NCBI GenBank assembly: GCA_024402135.1
Contig: JAKSJN010000017.1
Location: forward strand, 1-48,195
DNA length: 48,195 nucleotides
Source: Bacteroidales bacterium
GTDB taxonomy: Bacteria > Bacteroidota > Bacteroidia > Bacteroidales > UBA932
Direction: 5' to 3'
Shown: piece after piece, positions 20,619 to 29,773 of the stretch
Position numbering within the stretch: position 1 is the stretch's first letter
How the letters are laid out: every line of letters starts with the position of its first letter
Position numbers and translations under genes: made by a program
The notes under the pieces: generated by a model
Told to the model about the DNA's origin: nothing
Databases searched by the model: none
What the model saw: only the letters and a program-made list of their open reading frames with translations

Positions 20619-23600
20619 ATGACCAAGAAACGCCGCCTGAATCTCCTGACAGGTGTATTGGCTATCATGCTATCCGCGGCATGCGGAAGGGATGAACATG
20701 CATGTCTGGAAGACCTGATGGCGGGTTTCCAGAATCCTCCATCAGACGCAAGACCTCAGGTGTGGTGGCATTGGATGGATGGCAATATCACCAAGGAGGG
20801 CATACGCAAGGATCTTCAGTGGATGCACGACTCGGGCATTGCCGGAGTCCATATCTTCAATGCGGGCATCGACATGGAACCAATTGTCGACAGACGCTTG
20901 ATCTATATGCATGATGACTGGAAGGACGCGTTCCGCTTCGCTGTATCTCTGGCTGATTCCCTGGGCATGGAGGTGACCATCGCCAGTTCACCGGGCTGGA
21001 GTTGCATGGGCGGTCCCTGGGTAGAGCCTGGTGATGCGATGAAGAAAATCGTATGGAGGTCCGTCACCGTAGATGGAGGTACAGATGTCGACATTGTGCT
21101 GCCTGACGGTTACAGCACGGCGGGAAACTATCTCAACAACCCGAACGGAGACATCCAGATTCCATATTATGAGGACATCGCTGTGGTGGCTGTGGAAATG
21201 GAAGACACGGACCTTAGCCTTTCAGAACTTTGTGCGGATGTCACTTCTTCTAGCGGAAATGTTTCTGTCGCCTCTATGGAGGACAGCGATTTCTCTACTT
21301 TCTCTGATGAGAGCTGGATACAGTACGAGTTCCCGGAACAACATACCGTTCACAATGTCACTCTGGCAGATTCCCGTACCCGCAGACAGTGGGCGAATGC
21401 CCCTGGAGATGAGTCGGCGCAGCTTTCTGCCAGCAACGACGGCGTACGCTATATAGATATCGCAACAATACCTTCGTCCACCTCCAACGTCCAGACGGTG
21501 TCTTTTGAACCTGTCACTGCCCGCTTTTTCCGTCTTGAGTATGCCGGCAGCGGCGCCCGTGTGTATGAGTTCCAGCTTGGAATGGCGGCGCGTGTCAACC
21601 ATGCTTCCGAGAAGGCGGCTTTCGCTGCCCCTCATGACCTTCATCAGTATCCGACTCCGGATGATGCCGTTTCTGCTTCAAGGACAATTGTCCTGACAGA
21701 CAAGGTGAAGGATGGAAAACTCGAGTGGGATGCACCGGAAGGACGATGGAAGATCTATCGTTTCGGCTATTCACTGACGGGCAAGAAGAATACTCCGGCT
21801 CCGGCAGAAGCGACAGGACTGGAGGTTGACAAGCTTGACCCTGGAGCCTGGACGCGTTATTTCCATACTTACCTGGATATGTGCCGCGATGCTGCTGGTG
21901 GGCTGATGGGAGAACGAGGCATAAGGTACATACTTACCGACAGCTACGAGGCTGGACAGGAGAACTGGACGCCGGTCTTGGCGGAGGAGTTTATGAGACG
22001 ACGTGGATATGACCTGATTCCATGGTTGCCTGCCCTTGCCGGCGAGGTCATCATGGATGCGGAATCCACCGAGGCTTTTCTGTTCGACTTCCGTAAGACT
22101 CTTGGAGAATTGGTCGCAGAAAACTATGACAGGTTGAATGACATAGCCAGTGAATATGGCCTCAAGGGCCGCTGGACCGAATCGCATGAGAACGGCAGAG
22201 TGTATGTTGTCGACGGAATGGATGTGAAGCGAAGCGCAATGATTCCTATGTCCGCTTTCTGGAAACCCGGCAGGGAAAGCGGCGGATCCACAATCCCGAT
22301 GGGCATAGCAGATATCCGGGAATCGGCTTCTGTCGCTCACATTTATGGCCAGAACTATGTCGCTGCAGAATCCTTCACGACAATCGGTACAGGTGGTCAG
22401 GCTTATTCATTCTGCCCGGAGAATCTGAAGCCTGTGCTGGACCTGGAGTTCGCTCATGGATTGAACCGTCTTGTCGTTCACGAGTCCGCCCATCAGCCGG
22501 ATGACGAGCATGTTCCCGGTCTTGGCCTGCTCAAGTATGGACAGTGGTTCAACCGTCACGATACCTGGGCTCCGCTTGCAAGACACTGGATGGAATATGC
22601 TGCCAGATCCTCCTATTTGCTGCAGCAGGGTCGTTATGTCGCCGACATCCTGTACTATTATGGCGAAGACAGCAATGTAACTGCACAGTATGGCTTCGGC
22701 CTTCCTGACGTTCCTTCCGGATATGCCTTTGACTTTATCAATCCTTCGGCTCTGACCGGACTGCTGGAAGCCGGCAGAGACGGCCGTCTCCGTGTGCCGA
22801 GCGGCATGGAATACAGTGTGCTGGTGCTTGACCGGAACTGTGAGCGTATGTCGGCGGAAGTCCTGGACAAACTACGGAAACTGGCCGCCAAGGGCGCAAG
22901 GATAGTGTCTCCGTCCTGGATTGATATCAAAGGCCGCAATGTCTATGATTCGGTAGAAAAGGCCTTGGAGGGTATCCCTTGCGATTATGAAACCGACGCT
23001 GACCTGAATCTTGTCCATAGGGATGTCGGCGGTATCCAGATATGGTGGGTCGGCAATCCATCTGAGGAGCCGGTGTCGGCAAGGATATCTTTCAATGTCA
23101 GAGGACTTGAACCACGGATATGGAACCCAGAGACCGGCAGTATCGCTGAAGTCGGCTATCGCGTTGCCGGGAATCGTACCGAGATTGATCTGGATCTGGT
23201 TCAGCATGATGCTGTGTTCGTGGTATTTGCAGGAAAAGGAGAAAAGGAAGTACAGGTCGCGAAGCCTGTCACAGTTGCTGAACCGCGTATTTCCGGCCCA
23301 TGGCATCTCAGCTTCGACAGCCGTTTTGCGACTCCGGATGATATCGATATGGAGTCGCTGGAATCACTTTCCCTCGTGAATGACAGGGATGTGCGCCATT
23401 TCTCCGGAACAGTGACTTATTCGACGGCGTTCGGCTATCGTCCAGAAGAGGATACGAGTATCATTCTTGATCTTGGTGATGTCAAGAACATAGCTCAGGT
23501 GTATGTAAATGGACATGAAGTGGCTACTCTTTGGAAGGCTCCCTTTACCTGTGATGTCACGGAATATATGCAGACGGGAATCAACAGCCTCGAAGTCAAG

Positions 23601-23750
23601 GTGACTGATCTGTGGCCCAACAGAATCATCGGAGACCTCCAGGCTGGCGCTGTCCGCAACACTTACACCAGCATGCAGTTCTATGAGGCAGATTCTCCGC
23701 TGCTTCCATCCGGACTGCTGGGTCCTGTCCGGCTCATTGAACAAAGATAA
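20619..23750 (+). CDS. GH106 alpha-L-rhamnosidase, lipoprotein
   Basis: A 1043-residue lipoprotein (LLTGVLAIMLSAACGR, lipobox AAC). The first catalytic segment RPQVWWHWMDGNITKEGIRK and the following DLQWMHDSGIAGVHIF are the recognisable GH106 N-terminal block. ASSPGWSCMGGPWV, LTDSYEAGQENWTP and FAHGLNRLVVHESAHQP continue the barrel. A beta-sandwich module with discoidin-like look (SSSGNVSVASMEDSDFSTFS) interrupts the N-terminal half, and a galactose-binding-like domain (YVNGHEVATLWKAPF) closes it. GH106 enzymes release L-rhamnose from rhamnogalacturonans by inversion in a calcium-dependent way. Being a lipoprotein, it probably acts at a membrane surface. Last gene of the operon; a hairpin follows at once. 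Confidence 0.87.
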   Translation: MTKKRRLNLLTGVLAIMLSAACGRDEHACLEDLMAGFQNPPSDARPQVWWHWMDGNITKEGIRKDLQWMHDSGIAGVHIFNAGIDMEPIVDRRLIYMHDDWKDAFRFAVSLADSLGMEVTIASSPGWSCMGGPWVEPGDAMKKIVWRSVTVDGGTDVDIVLPDGYSTAGNYLNNPNGDIQIPYYEDIAVVAVEMEDTDLSLSELCADVTSSSGNVSVASMEDSDFSTFSDESWIQYEFPEQHTVHNVTLADSRTRRQWANAPGDESAQLSASNDGVRYIDIATIPSSTSNVQTVSFEPVTARFFRLEYAGSGARVYEFQLGMAARVNHASEKAAFAAPHDLHQYPTPDDAVSASRTIVLTDKVKDGKLEWDAPEGRWKIYRFGYSLTGKKNTPAPAEATGLEVDKLDPGAWTRYFHTYLDMCRDAAGGLMGERGIRYILTDSYEAGQENWTPVLAEEFMRRRGYDLIPWLPALAGEVIMDAESTEAFLFDFRKTLGELVAENYDRLNDIASEYGLKGRWTESHENGRVYVVDGMDVKRSAMIPMSAFWKPGRESGGSTIPMGIADIRESASVAHIYGQNYVAAESFTTIGTGGQAYSFCPENLKPVLDLEFAHGLNRLVVHESAHQPDDEHVPGLGLLKYGQWFNRHDTWAPLARHWMEYAARSSYLLQQGRYVADILYYYGEDSNVTAQYGFGLPDVPSGYAFDFINPSALTGLLEAGRDGRLRVPSGMEYSVLVLDRNCERMSAEVLDKLRKLAAKGARIVSPSWIDIKGRNVYDSVEKALEGIPCDYETDADLNLVHRDVGGIQIWWVGNPSEEPVSARISFNVRGLEPRIWNPETGSIAEVGYRVAGNRTEIDLDLVQHDAVFVVFAGKGEKEVQVAKPVTVAEPRISGPWHLSFDSRFATPDDIDMESLESLSLVNDRDVRHFSGTVTYSTAFGYRPEEDTSIILDLGDVKNIAQVYVNGHEVATLWKAPFTCDVTEYMQTGINSLEVKVTDLWPNRIIGDLQAGAVRNTYTSMQFYEADSPLLPSGLLGPVRLIEQR

Positions 23751-23775
23751 AGACGGCCCCGAAAGGGACCGTCTT
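23750..23775 (+). terminator. Terminator of the GH operon
   Basis: The stem AAGACGG-C-CCC / GGG-A-CCGTCTT with loop GAAA and one internal mismatch starts at the last base of the GH106 stop codon. A loose T-rich stretch follows (ATTGTATTTT). Confidence 0.6.
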
Positions 23776-23795
23776 CTCTGATTGTATTTTGGTAA

Positions 23796-23817
23796 AGCGA
23801 GAAACATTTAACTCGCT
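23796..23817 (-). terminator. Possible terminator of the fab operon
   Basis: The hairpin AGCGAG / CTCGCT with a 10-base loop lies 14 bp past the fabG stop codon on the minus strand, followed by TTTACC. Weak T tail. Confidence 0.4.
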
Positions 23818-23830
23818 AAGCGAATTTGTA

Positions 23831-24577
23831 CTAGCAATTCATCGCACCGCAGCAGTGGATGACCTGGCCGCTGACGTATGATGACATGTCTGAACCGAGG
23901 AAGAGTGCAACCTTTGCCACGTCCTCTACGGTACCTCCTCGACGGAGTGGAATTGTCTTGATCCACTCATTGCGTACCTCCTCTGGAAGCTTCTCGGTCA
24001 TATCAGAGATGATGAATCCTGGAGCGATGCAGTTGGCACGGATTCCACGAGGTCCCATCTCCTTTGCGATAGACTTTGCGAGACCGATCATGCCGGCCTT
24101 TGAAGCCGAGTAGTTGCACTGGCCTGCGTTTCCGCTGACGCCGACAACGCTTGACATGTTGATGATGCTTCCCTGACGCTGACGGGCCATGATTGGAACT
24201 ACAGCGTGGATGAAGTTGAATGCTGACTTAAGATTCACGTTGATCACCATGTCCCACTGAGCCTCGCTCATGCGCATCATGAGTCCATCCTTGGTGATGC
24301 CTGCATTGTTGACGAGAATGTCGATGTGCCCGAAATCCTTGTGAATTTCGGCTACAACTGCCTCAGTCTGCTCGAATGAAGATGCGTCTGAAGCGTATGC
24401 ACGTACCTTGTGGCCGTAAGCCTCGAGGTCTGCGATGGTCTGCTGTGCCGCCTCGTTGATGGCGAGGTCGGTGAAGGCGATCTCAGCGCCTTCCTCTGCG
24501 AATTTGAGGGCAATCGCGCGTCCGATACCCTTGGCGGCTCCTGTTACGAGAGCTACCTTTCCGTCAAGTAATCCCAT
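23831..24577 (-). CDS. fabG: 3-oxoacyl-ACP reductase
   Basis: A 248-residue short-chain dehydrogenase. It has the NADPH-binding start ALVTGAAKGIGRAIALKFAE, the NNAG motif, the catalytic Ser in INMSSVVGVSGNAG and YSASKAG with the Tyr-Lys pair. The C-terminal FLGSDMSSYVSGQVIHCCG matches FabG, where DG usually replaces CCG. It reduces 3-oxoacyl-ACP in fatty-acid elongation. It is the last gene of the minus-strand operon and starts 1 bp after the fabI stop. A different SDR substrate is possible but unlikely beside fabI, fabZ and fabF. Confidence 0.92.
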   Translation of the reverse strand: MGLLDGKVALVTGAAKGIGRAIALKFAEEGAEIAFTDLAINEAAQQTIADLEAYGHKVRAYASDASSFEQTEAVVAEIHKDFGHIDILVNNAGITKDGLMMRMSEAQWDMVINVNLKSAFNFIHAVVPIMARQRQGSIINMSSVVGVSGNAGQCNYSASKAGMIGLAKSIAKEMGPRGIRANCIAPGFIISDMTEKLPEEVRNEWIKTIPLRRGGTVEDVAKVALFLGSDMSSYVSGQVIHCCGAMNC

Positions 24578-24578
24578 A

Positions 24579-25406
24579 TTATTCGTTCTTTAATCCTTTG
24601 GTGAATGCCTCAACCACTTCTGCGGTAAGGCCTGTTGCCGAGAATCCTCCGTCATGATAGAGGTTCTGCATTGTGACGTGTCTGGTGAGATCCGAGAACA
24701 TGCTGGTGATGTAGTCAGCGCAGTCGGCAGCGGTTGCGTTTCCGAGAGGTGACATGGCATCCGCATATGCGAACATGTCCTGCATTCCGGCGATGCCGCT
24801 TCCTGCAGTGGTCTTGGTAGGAGACTGCGAGATGGTGTTGATACGTACATGTCTCTCCTTGCCGTACTTGAGGCCGAAGCTGCGGGTAATTGACTCGAGC
24901 AGTGCCTTTGCGTCTGCCATGTCGCTGTATCCGTCGAATGTGCGCTGTGCGGCAATATATGTGAGGGCTACGACTGAACCCCACTCGTTGAGTGCGTCTT
25001 TCTTGTAAAGGACACTGAGCATCTTGTGAAGCGATATCGCAGAGATGTCAAGGGTTTTGCCGAGGTAGTCGTAGTTGATATCGTCATAAGGACGACCCTT
25101 GCGGACGTTTGGAGACATTCCGATAGAGTGAAGCACGAAGTCGAACTTGCCTCCGAAGTGCTCCATTGCGCCGTCCACGAGTTTCTCCAGATCCTCGACA
25201 GAGGTTGCATCGGCAGGAATGAGCGGAGCATTGCACTGCTCTGCGAGCTCATTTATGGTGCCGAGTCTGAGGGATACCGGAGCATTTGTCAGAACGATCT
25301 CTGCACCTTCCTCGACAGCCTTGAGTGCGGCCTTCCAGGCAATCGACTGCTCGTTGAGAGCACCGGAGATAATGCCTTTCTTTCCTTTGAGTAATCCGTA
25401 TGCCAT
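24579..25406 (-). CDS. fabI: Enoyl-ACP reductase (NADH)
   Basis: A 275-residue FabI-type SDR with the divergent nucleotide site LLKGKKGIISGALNEQSIAW, an acidic ADAT loop, and the catalytic arrangement YSDMADAKALLES (Tyr, six residues, Lys). The length and the C-terminal YHDGGFSATGL are typical of the family. It carries out the last reduction in each elongation cycle and is the target of triclosan in other bacteria. Its ATG overlaps the fabZ TAA by one base (TAATG), so translation is coupled. Confidence 0.93.
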   Translation of the reverse strand: MAYGLLKGKKGIISGALNEQSIAWKAALKAVEEGAEIVLTNAPVSLRLGTINELAEQCNAPLIPADATSVEDLEKLVDGAMEHFGGKFDFVLHSIGMSPNVRKGRPYDDINYDYLGKTLDISAISLHKMLSVLYKKDALNEWGSVVALTYIAAQRTFDGYSDMADAKALLESITRSFGLKYGKERHVRINTISQSPTKTTAGSGIAGMQDMFAYADAMSPLGNATAADCADYITSMFSDLTRHVTMQNLYHDGGFSATGLTAEVVEAFTKGLKNE

Positions 25407-25846
25407 TATTCCTTGTTATAAAGTTTGTCGTTAGGAACAATCATGAAAGTAAGTCTGCCCATGCAGCAGAGCTTGCCATTGACGGAAGCTTTTGCATCGA
25501 TGAACACGGCCGGGCCCTTGCGTCCTGCAAGGTGAGCAACGGTCACAACGGTGTCGCCAGGGAATACAGAGCTCTTGAACTTTGCGTTGTCGATAGCCGC
25601 ATAGAATGCGGTACCGGTCTTGAGCTCCTCCTCTGGGATGAGGCGGACGCCTGCCTGGGCCATGATTTCACAGAGGATGACTCCAGGTACCACCGGGTAT
25701 CCAGGAAAGTGTCCTGTTGTGAAAAACTCGTTCTCACGGATGGTGTACTTCGACTGTACGTGTGACTCGTCGATGATTTCGCTCTCGTCCACGAGGAGCA
25801 TAGGCTCTCTGTGCGGCATGAGCTGCTTTAATTCTTCTCTATTCAT
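25406..25846 (-). CDS. fabZ: 3-hydroxyacyl-ACP dehydratase
   Basis: A 146-residue single-hotdog dehydratase. The opening MPHREPMLLVDE and the active-site helix GHFPGYPVVPGVILCEIMAQ contain the catalytic His and Glu of FabZ/FabA enzymes. In some Bacteroidota fabZ is fused to lpxC, but here it is separate. It removes water from 3-hydroxyacyl-ACP. It lies between fabF (29-bp gap) and fabI (1-base overlap), so it belongs to the elongation operon and is not tied to lipid A genes. Confidence 0.92.
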   Translation of the reverse strand: MNREELKQLMPHREPMLLVDESEIIDESHVQSKYTIRENEFFTTGHFPGYPVVPGVILCEIMAQAGVRLIPEEELKTGTAFYAAIDNAKFKSSVFPGDTVVTVAHLAGRKGPAVFIDAKASVNGKLCCMGRLTFMIVPNDKLYNKE

Positions 25847-25875
25847 TTTGGGGTTCAGGTTTGTTCAGTTACGTC

Positions 25876-27120
25876 TTATTTTACTGGGCGGAGGGCTACA
25901 CAGACGTTGTGTCCGCCAAATCCCAGCGAGTTTGAAATGGCGATGTCGAGCTTGCGCTCGCGAGCCACCTGTGGAGTGTAATCAAGGTCGCACTCGGGAT
26001 CAGGCTGCTCCAGGCCGATGGTCGGAGGGACGATGTTGTTCTGCAGTGCAAGTGCACAGGCGATCACCTCGGCAGCGCCGGTTCCGCCGATCATGTGGCC
26101 GGTCATCGACTTGGTCGAGCTGATAGATACCTTGTGTGCCTCTTCCTCGCCGACGGCAAGCTTGAGAGCTGCGGTTTCGGTAAGGTCGTTGAGGTGGGTT
26201 CCGGTGCCGTGAGCGTTGAAGTACATGCTCTCGCCTTCATGCCAGCCAGCCTCGTCGAGTGCCTGACGGATTGCGCGTGAAGCCGGTACACCGTCTGCAC
26301 GTGGAGCTGTATAGTGGTATGCGTCGCAGGTACAGCCGTAGCCGCAGATTTCAGCGATGATCTTTGCTCCGCGAGCCTTTGCGTGCTCATACTCTTCGAG
26401 TACGAGTGCTCCTGCGCCTTCTCCAAGCACGAAACCGCCGCGGCGGATGTCAAATGGAAGGCAGGCCTTCTTCGGATCCTCCTCGAGGGTCAGAGCCTTG
26501 CAGTTTGCAAAGCCTCCGATGGTCAATGGGGTGATCGCAGCCTCGCTTCCTCCTGCGATGATGGCGTCTGCTCGTCCATATTTGATGGCAAGATAAGCCT
26601 CACCGATAGAGTTTGTACTGGTTGCACAAGCTGCCACATTGGTGATGCATGGCCCCTGGGCATTGTGCTTGATGGCGATGTTTCCGCCTGCGATGTTCGG
26701 AATCATCATAGGGATGAACAGCGGGGAAATACGTGAAGGACCCTCCTCCAGCATGACTTTGGTCTGCTTGATGAAGATGTCGATTCCGCCGATGCCGGAA
26801 CCCATATAGACACCGAAGCGCTCCGGTTCGATATTTTCGCCTGATACGAGACCGCTTTCGGCAACAGCCTGCGCTGCCGCTGCCATGGCAAAATGACAGT
26901 ATGGATCGCTGCGGCGCTTTTCGCCGGCATTCATGCCGTAGTCAAGCGGGTTGAAGTTCTTTACTCTTGCAGCTACCTTCACGCTGAGGTCGTACTCTGG
27001 AAAATCCTCCAGTTTCTCGATTCCACAGCGGCCGTTCTTGAGACCGTCCCAGTATTCTGCAATATTGTTTCCAATAGGGCTGATGATGCCCTGTCCTGTT
27101 ATTACTACTCTTTTTTCCAT
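25876..27120 (-). CDS. fabF: 3-oxoacyl-ACP synthase II
   Basis: A 414-residue condensing enzyme. The start at ATG 27120 (MEKRVVITGQGIISPIG) fits family length; an upstream in-frame extension would add 13 unrelated residues. The Cys-His-His triad is visible: Cys165 in TNVAACATSTNS, His in NAHGTGTHLNDLTET and His in STKSMTGHMIGGTGA. The C-terminus SNSLGFGGHNVCVAL is also typical. It condenses acyl-ACP with malonyl-ACP in chain elongation. No acyl carrier protein gene is adjacent, although fabF often sits beside acpP. Confidence 0.92.
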   Translation of the reverse strand: MEKRVVITGQGIISPIGNNIAEYWDGLKNGRCGIEKLEDFPEYDLSVKVAARVKNFNPLDYGMNAGEKRRSDPYCHFAMAAAAQAVAESGLVSGENIEPERFGVYMGSGIGGIDIFIKQTKVMLEEGPSRISPLFIPMMIPNIAGGNIAIKHNAQGPCITNVAACATSTNSIGEAYLAIKYGRADAIIAGGSEAAITPLTIGGFANCKALTLEEDPKKACLPFDIRRGGFVLGEGAGALVLEEYEHAKARGAKIIAEICGYGCTCDAYHYTAPRADGVPASRAIRQALDEAGWHEGESMYFNAHGTGTHLNDLTETAALKLAVGEEEAHKVSISSTKSMTGHMIGGTGAAEVIACALALQNNIVPPTIGLEQPDPECDLDYTPQVARERKLDIAISNSLGFGGHNVCVALRPVK

Positions 27121-27171
27121 ATCGATATTGAACGCGGAGATGTGTGGGTCCGCGCCCAAAGATAATCATTT

Positions 27172-28830
27172 TTATTGGTACATGAAGCGGCGGATGCTGC
27201 CCTTCGGAGTCTTCGCAAACGGCTCGAACTGAATCTCATAAGAAGCCACCTGTGAGTAACCAGGAATCTTTTTGTTGAGAGCCTTGAGATTTGCGTCCAT
27301 CACGTTCTTGAGGGCCTCGGCATCGACGTCGGCGGTAGTGTTCGCATCGGGTACGATGAGAGCTACCAGCCTGTCCTTGCGGGCAACGACGATCGATTCG
27401 CCGACGAATGGCATCGCGTTGAGTACAACCTCGATTTCCTCCGGAAAGATATTCTGGCCATTGGACGAAAGAATCATGTTCTTGCTGCGTCCTACGATGA
27501 ACAGGCTCTTGTCCTTGTCCATGGTGGCGAGGTCGCCGGTACGGAACCATCCGTCCTCGGTGAAGGTCGCGGCAGTTGCATCAGGATTTTTGTAGTATCC
27601 CTTGAATACAAGCTCTCCTCTCACCTGGATCTCGCCAGGGATGTTCTCTGGATCAGGTGAAGCGATTCTGAGGTCGAGGATTCTGTCGAGGTATTCTCCG
27701 CATTCCTTCAACTTGTATGTGCCCTTGTGACCGAGGCTGATTGCCGGAGCGGTTTCGCTCATGCCGTATCCTGTGATGAATGGAACCTTCAGTTTCTTTA
27801 CCATGAGCAGCTCGAGGTGCTCTGGAATGGCTGCACCGCCGGTGACGATGTACTCGCAGTTCTTTCCGAATGCCTTCATGAAGATTGTTGCAAGAGCTTC
27901 GCAGTAATCCTCGTGATTCTCGTAGTCCTCGAGTTTTGCTGCGCCGCCCTTGCTGTGCATGAACTCGCCGATGGTGTCCTCGAGCATCTTGGTAAGAATG
28001 AGAGGCACAGCGAAGAACAGGCGAGGGTTATACTGGCGGAGAGCCGGCTTGAGGAAGCTAGGCACAGGAGGAAGCCCGAGCACGATGAGGTGCATTCCGA
28101 GACACATTGGAATAAGCATATCTACGGTAAGACCGAAGATGTGTGCGTAAGGAAGTACGCTCACGTAGTTCTCGCCACGGTTGAATGGGAAGTGCTCAGG
28201 CACTTCGAACACCTGCGATGAGAAATTGCGGTTTGTCAGCATCACGCCCTTAGGATTGCCGGTTGAACCTGAGGTGTACATGATGGCTGCGATATCATCG
28301 AGGTCGCGTACGTCAAAATGTACGTCGTCGGCTGTCATTCCGTCTGGATACCTTGCCGCGAATAGCTCGTCGCGCTTGGCGTAGAGGTCTGCGAAGTCAG
28401 CTCTGGAAGCGAGCAGTTCGCCGGTGTTGCAGTCGATGGCTGCGATTACGCTGGTAAGGGACTCGAAGTCCATTTTTTCGAATGTCGCCTTCTCGGTATA
28501 AAGGATACGTGAATCTGAGTGATTGACCAGACTGGTGGTATCCGCAGGAGTGAATCCGTTGAAGAGCTGCACTGAAACGAATCCGCCTACCTGTGATGCA
28601 AGGAATACCTTGGTCCAGGTGGCACTGCTCTTTGCGTTGATGGCTATCTTGTCGCCCTTGCCGAGGCCGGCGGCTTTCCAGAGAATGATATTTGTTTCCA
28701 GATCTTTTGCGAGTTCGGCGTAGGTTACGCTTGAACTTCTGAAATCATCAAGCGCAGGATTGTTCCAACAAGATTTAACAGACTCTTCAAACCTGAGGAT
28801 GAAGTTGTCTTTAGGTGTTAGTACATGCAT
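27172..28830 (-). CDS. AMP-dependent long-chain acyl-CoA/ACP ligase
   Basis: A 552-residue adenylate-forming enzyme. ATP-binding motif IMYTSGSTGNPKGVMLTNRN, then GYGMSETAPAIS, GWFRTGDLA, and the C-terminal lysine region KTPKGSIRRFMYQ. This is the long-chain fatty acyl ligase type, which activates free fatty acid through an acyl-AMP and passes it to CoA or ACP. As first gene of an operon with fabF-fabZ-fabI-fabG and no beta-oxidation genes, charging ACP with scavenged fatty acids for elongation is a reasonable guess, but CoA ligation cannot be excluded. Transcription starts at a -7 box about 33 bp upstream. Confidence 0.85.
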   Translation of the reverse strand: MHVLTPKDNFILRFEESVKSCWNNPALDDFRSSSVTYAELAKDLETNIILWKAAGLGKGDKIAINAKSSATWTKVFLASQVGGFVSVQLFNGFTPADTTSLVNHSDSRILYTEKATFEKMDFESLTSVIAAIDCNTGELLASRADFADLYAKRDELFAARYPDGMTADDVHFDVRDLDDIAAIMYTSGSTGNPKGVMLTNRNFSSQVFEVPEHFPFNRGENYVSVLPYAHIFGLTVDMLIPMCLGMHLIVLGLPPVPSFLKPALRQYNPRLFFAVPLILTKMLEDTIGEFMHSKGGAAKLEDYENHEDYCEALATIFMKAFGKNCEYIVTGGAAIPEHLELLMVKKLKVPFITGYGMSETAPAISLGHKGTYKLKECGEYLDRILDLRIASPDPENIPGEIQVRGELVFKGYYKNPDATAATFTEDGWFRTGDLATMDKDKSLFIVGRSKNMILSSNGQNIFPEEIEVVLNAMPFVGESIVVARKDRLVALIVPDANTTADVDAEALKNVMDANLKALNKKIPGYSQVASYEIQFEPFAKTPKGSIRRFMYQ

Positions 28831-28862
28831 TTATCCGTTGTTTTGGTTTGTGAAAATTCGGC

Positions 28863-28870
28863 CAAATGTA
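28863..28870 (-). promoter_or_regulatory. -7 element of the lipid operon
   Basis: The minus strand reads TACATTTG, matching TAnnTTTG, 32 bp before the ligase start at 28830. The rest of 28871-28989 holds three loosely similar TGTGG(C/T)(G/A)AA stretches and nothing else I can identify. Confidence 0.5.
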
Positions 28871-28989
28871 TGGCGAAAAACCACCAACGGCTAATATTTG
28901 GATAGCATTGTGGCGAAGGGCGGCAGTCTGTGGCAAAAAGGCTCTATTTGTGGTGAAATATCTACGTCTGGGGTGATTCCAGGCTGTTT

Positions 28990-29703
28990 TTACCTTCTTG
29001 ATGAAATGATGAATCTGGCGATTTCAAGGTCCTCGGGGGTTGTGATCTTGATGTTGAAACGCTCTCCTTCGGAGTATGAGACAGGTATCCCGAAGCGTGC
29101 TGCAACCGAGGCGTCATCTGTGAAATCCGTCTCGTACGGCTGGCTGTATGCAGCCTTGATCTTTTCCGATCTGAACATCTGCGGAGTCTGTGCACCCCAT
29201 ATCTGTGACCGGTCCGGATCGGGGCAGCCGGTGGCGACAAGCCGAAGCTTCCCGTCAGCCCCGGTCTCTGTACGGACAGCCTTCAGGGTGTCGATGGTCG
29301 GCGTGACGGGGATGAGAGCGTCGCAGCCTTCCGCTTCGTCGAAAAGTCTCCGGATAAGGCCCAGGCTTCCGAGCGGACGGACACCATCCTGGATGGCGAC
29401 TGTCGCCCCGTCAGGGACATGCTCCAGAGCATTCCTTACTGAATGGAAGCGGGTGATGCCTCCCTCTACCAGACGCTGAGGGTACAGGAAGTCCGTCTTC
29501 CCGCAAAGATTTTTCCAGGTCTCGATGTGGTCCTTGGGGAGGACTGTGATGATATTCAGTCCCGGGATGGCCTCGATGAAGTTCTCCAGGGTTCTCTGGA
29601 GTATTGGTTTGCCGTCAAGTTCAAGGAATTGCTTCGGCATGCCGGCTTTCATTCTGGTGCCGGAACCGCCTGCCATGGCGATCAGATATTTTTTTCTTTC
29701 CAT
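28990..29703 (-). CDS. ispD: 2-C-methyl-D-erythritol 4-phosphate cytidylyltransferase
   Basis: A 237-residue nucleotidyltransferase. The CTP-binding start AMAGGSGTRMKAGMPKQF is the IspD signature, QDGVRPLGS replaces the common HDAARP motif, and TDDASVAARFG and the ITTPEDLEIA end match the family. It makes CDP-methylerythritol in the MEP pathway for isoprenoids. I start at ATG 29703 (MERKKYLIAMAGG). It is divergent from mreB with its own -7 box. The QDGVRP variant is noted; the aligned acidic and Arg residues are kept. ispE lies about 7 kb away at the far side of the elongasome genes. Confidence 0.9.
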   Translation of the reverse strand: MERKKYLIAMAGGSGTRMKAGMPKQFLELDGKPILQRTLENFIEAIPGLNIITVLPKDHIETWKNLCGKTDFLYPQRLVEGGITRFHSVRNALEHVPDGATVAIQDGVRPLGSLGLIRRLFDEAEGCDALIPVTPTIDTLKAVRTETGADGKLRLVATGCPDPDRSQIWGAQTPQMFRSEKIKAAYSQPYETDFTDDASVAARFGIPVSYSEGERFNIKITTPEDLEIARFIISSRR

Positions 29704-29720
29704 ACAGTGATTTACTCCCA

Positions 29721-29728
29721 CAAAATTA
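29721..29728 (-). promoter_or_regulatory. -7 element of ispD
   Basis: The minus strand reads TAATTTTG (TAnnTTTG), 17 bp before ATG 29703 and 13 bp from the divergent mreB -7 box. Confidence 0.5.
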
Positions 29729-29741
29729 AATGAAAAATACG

Positions 29742-29749
29742 TATCTTTG
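29742..29749 (+). promoter_or_regulatory. -7 element of the mre operon
   Basis: TATCTTTG, 24 bp before ATG 29774. The in-frame TTG at 29747 lies inside this box and so cannot be the start of mreB on this transcript. No clear -33 element. Confidence 0.55.
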
Positions 29750-29773
29750 AATCCTCAATCAGTAGATTACCAT

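Noticed and set aside
28871-28989. Three TGTGG(C/T)(G/A)AA stretches as a regulatory repeat
   Set aside because: Spacing and sequence vary too much, and the region is simply G/T-rich; no symmetry or coding found.
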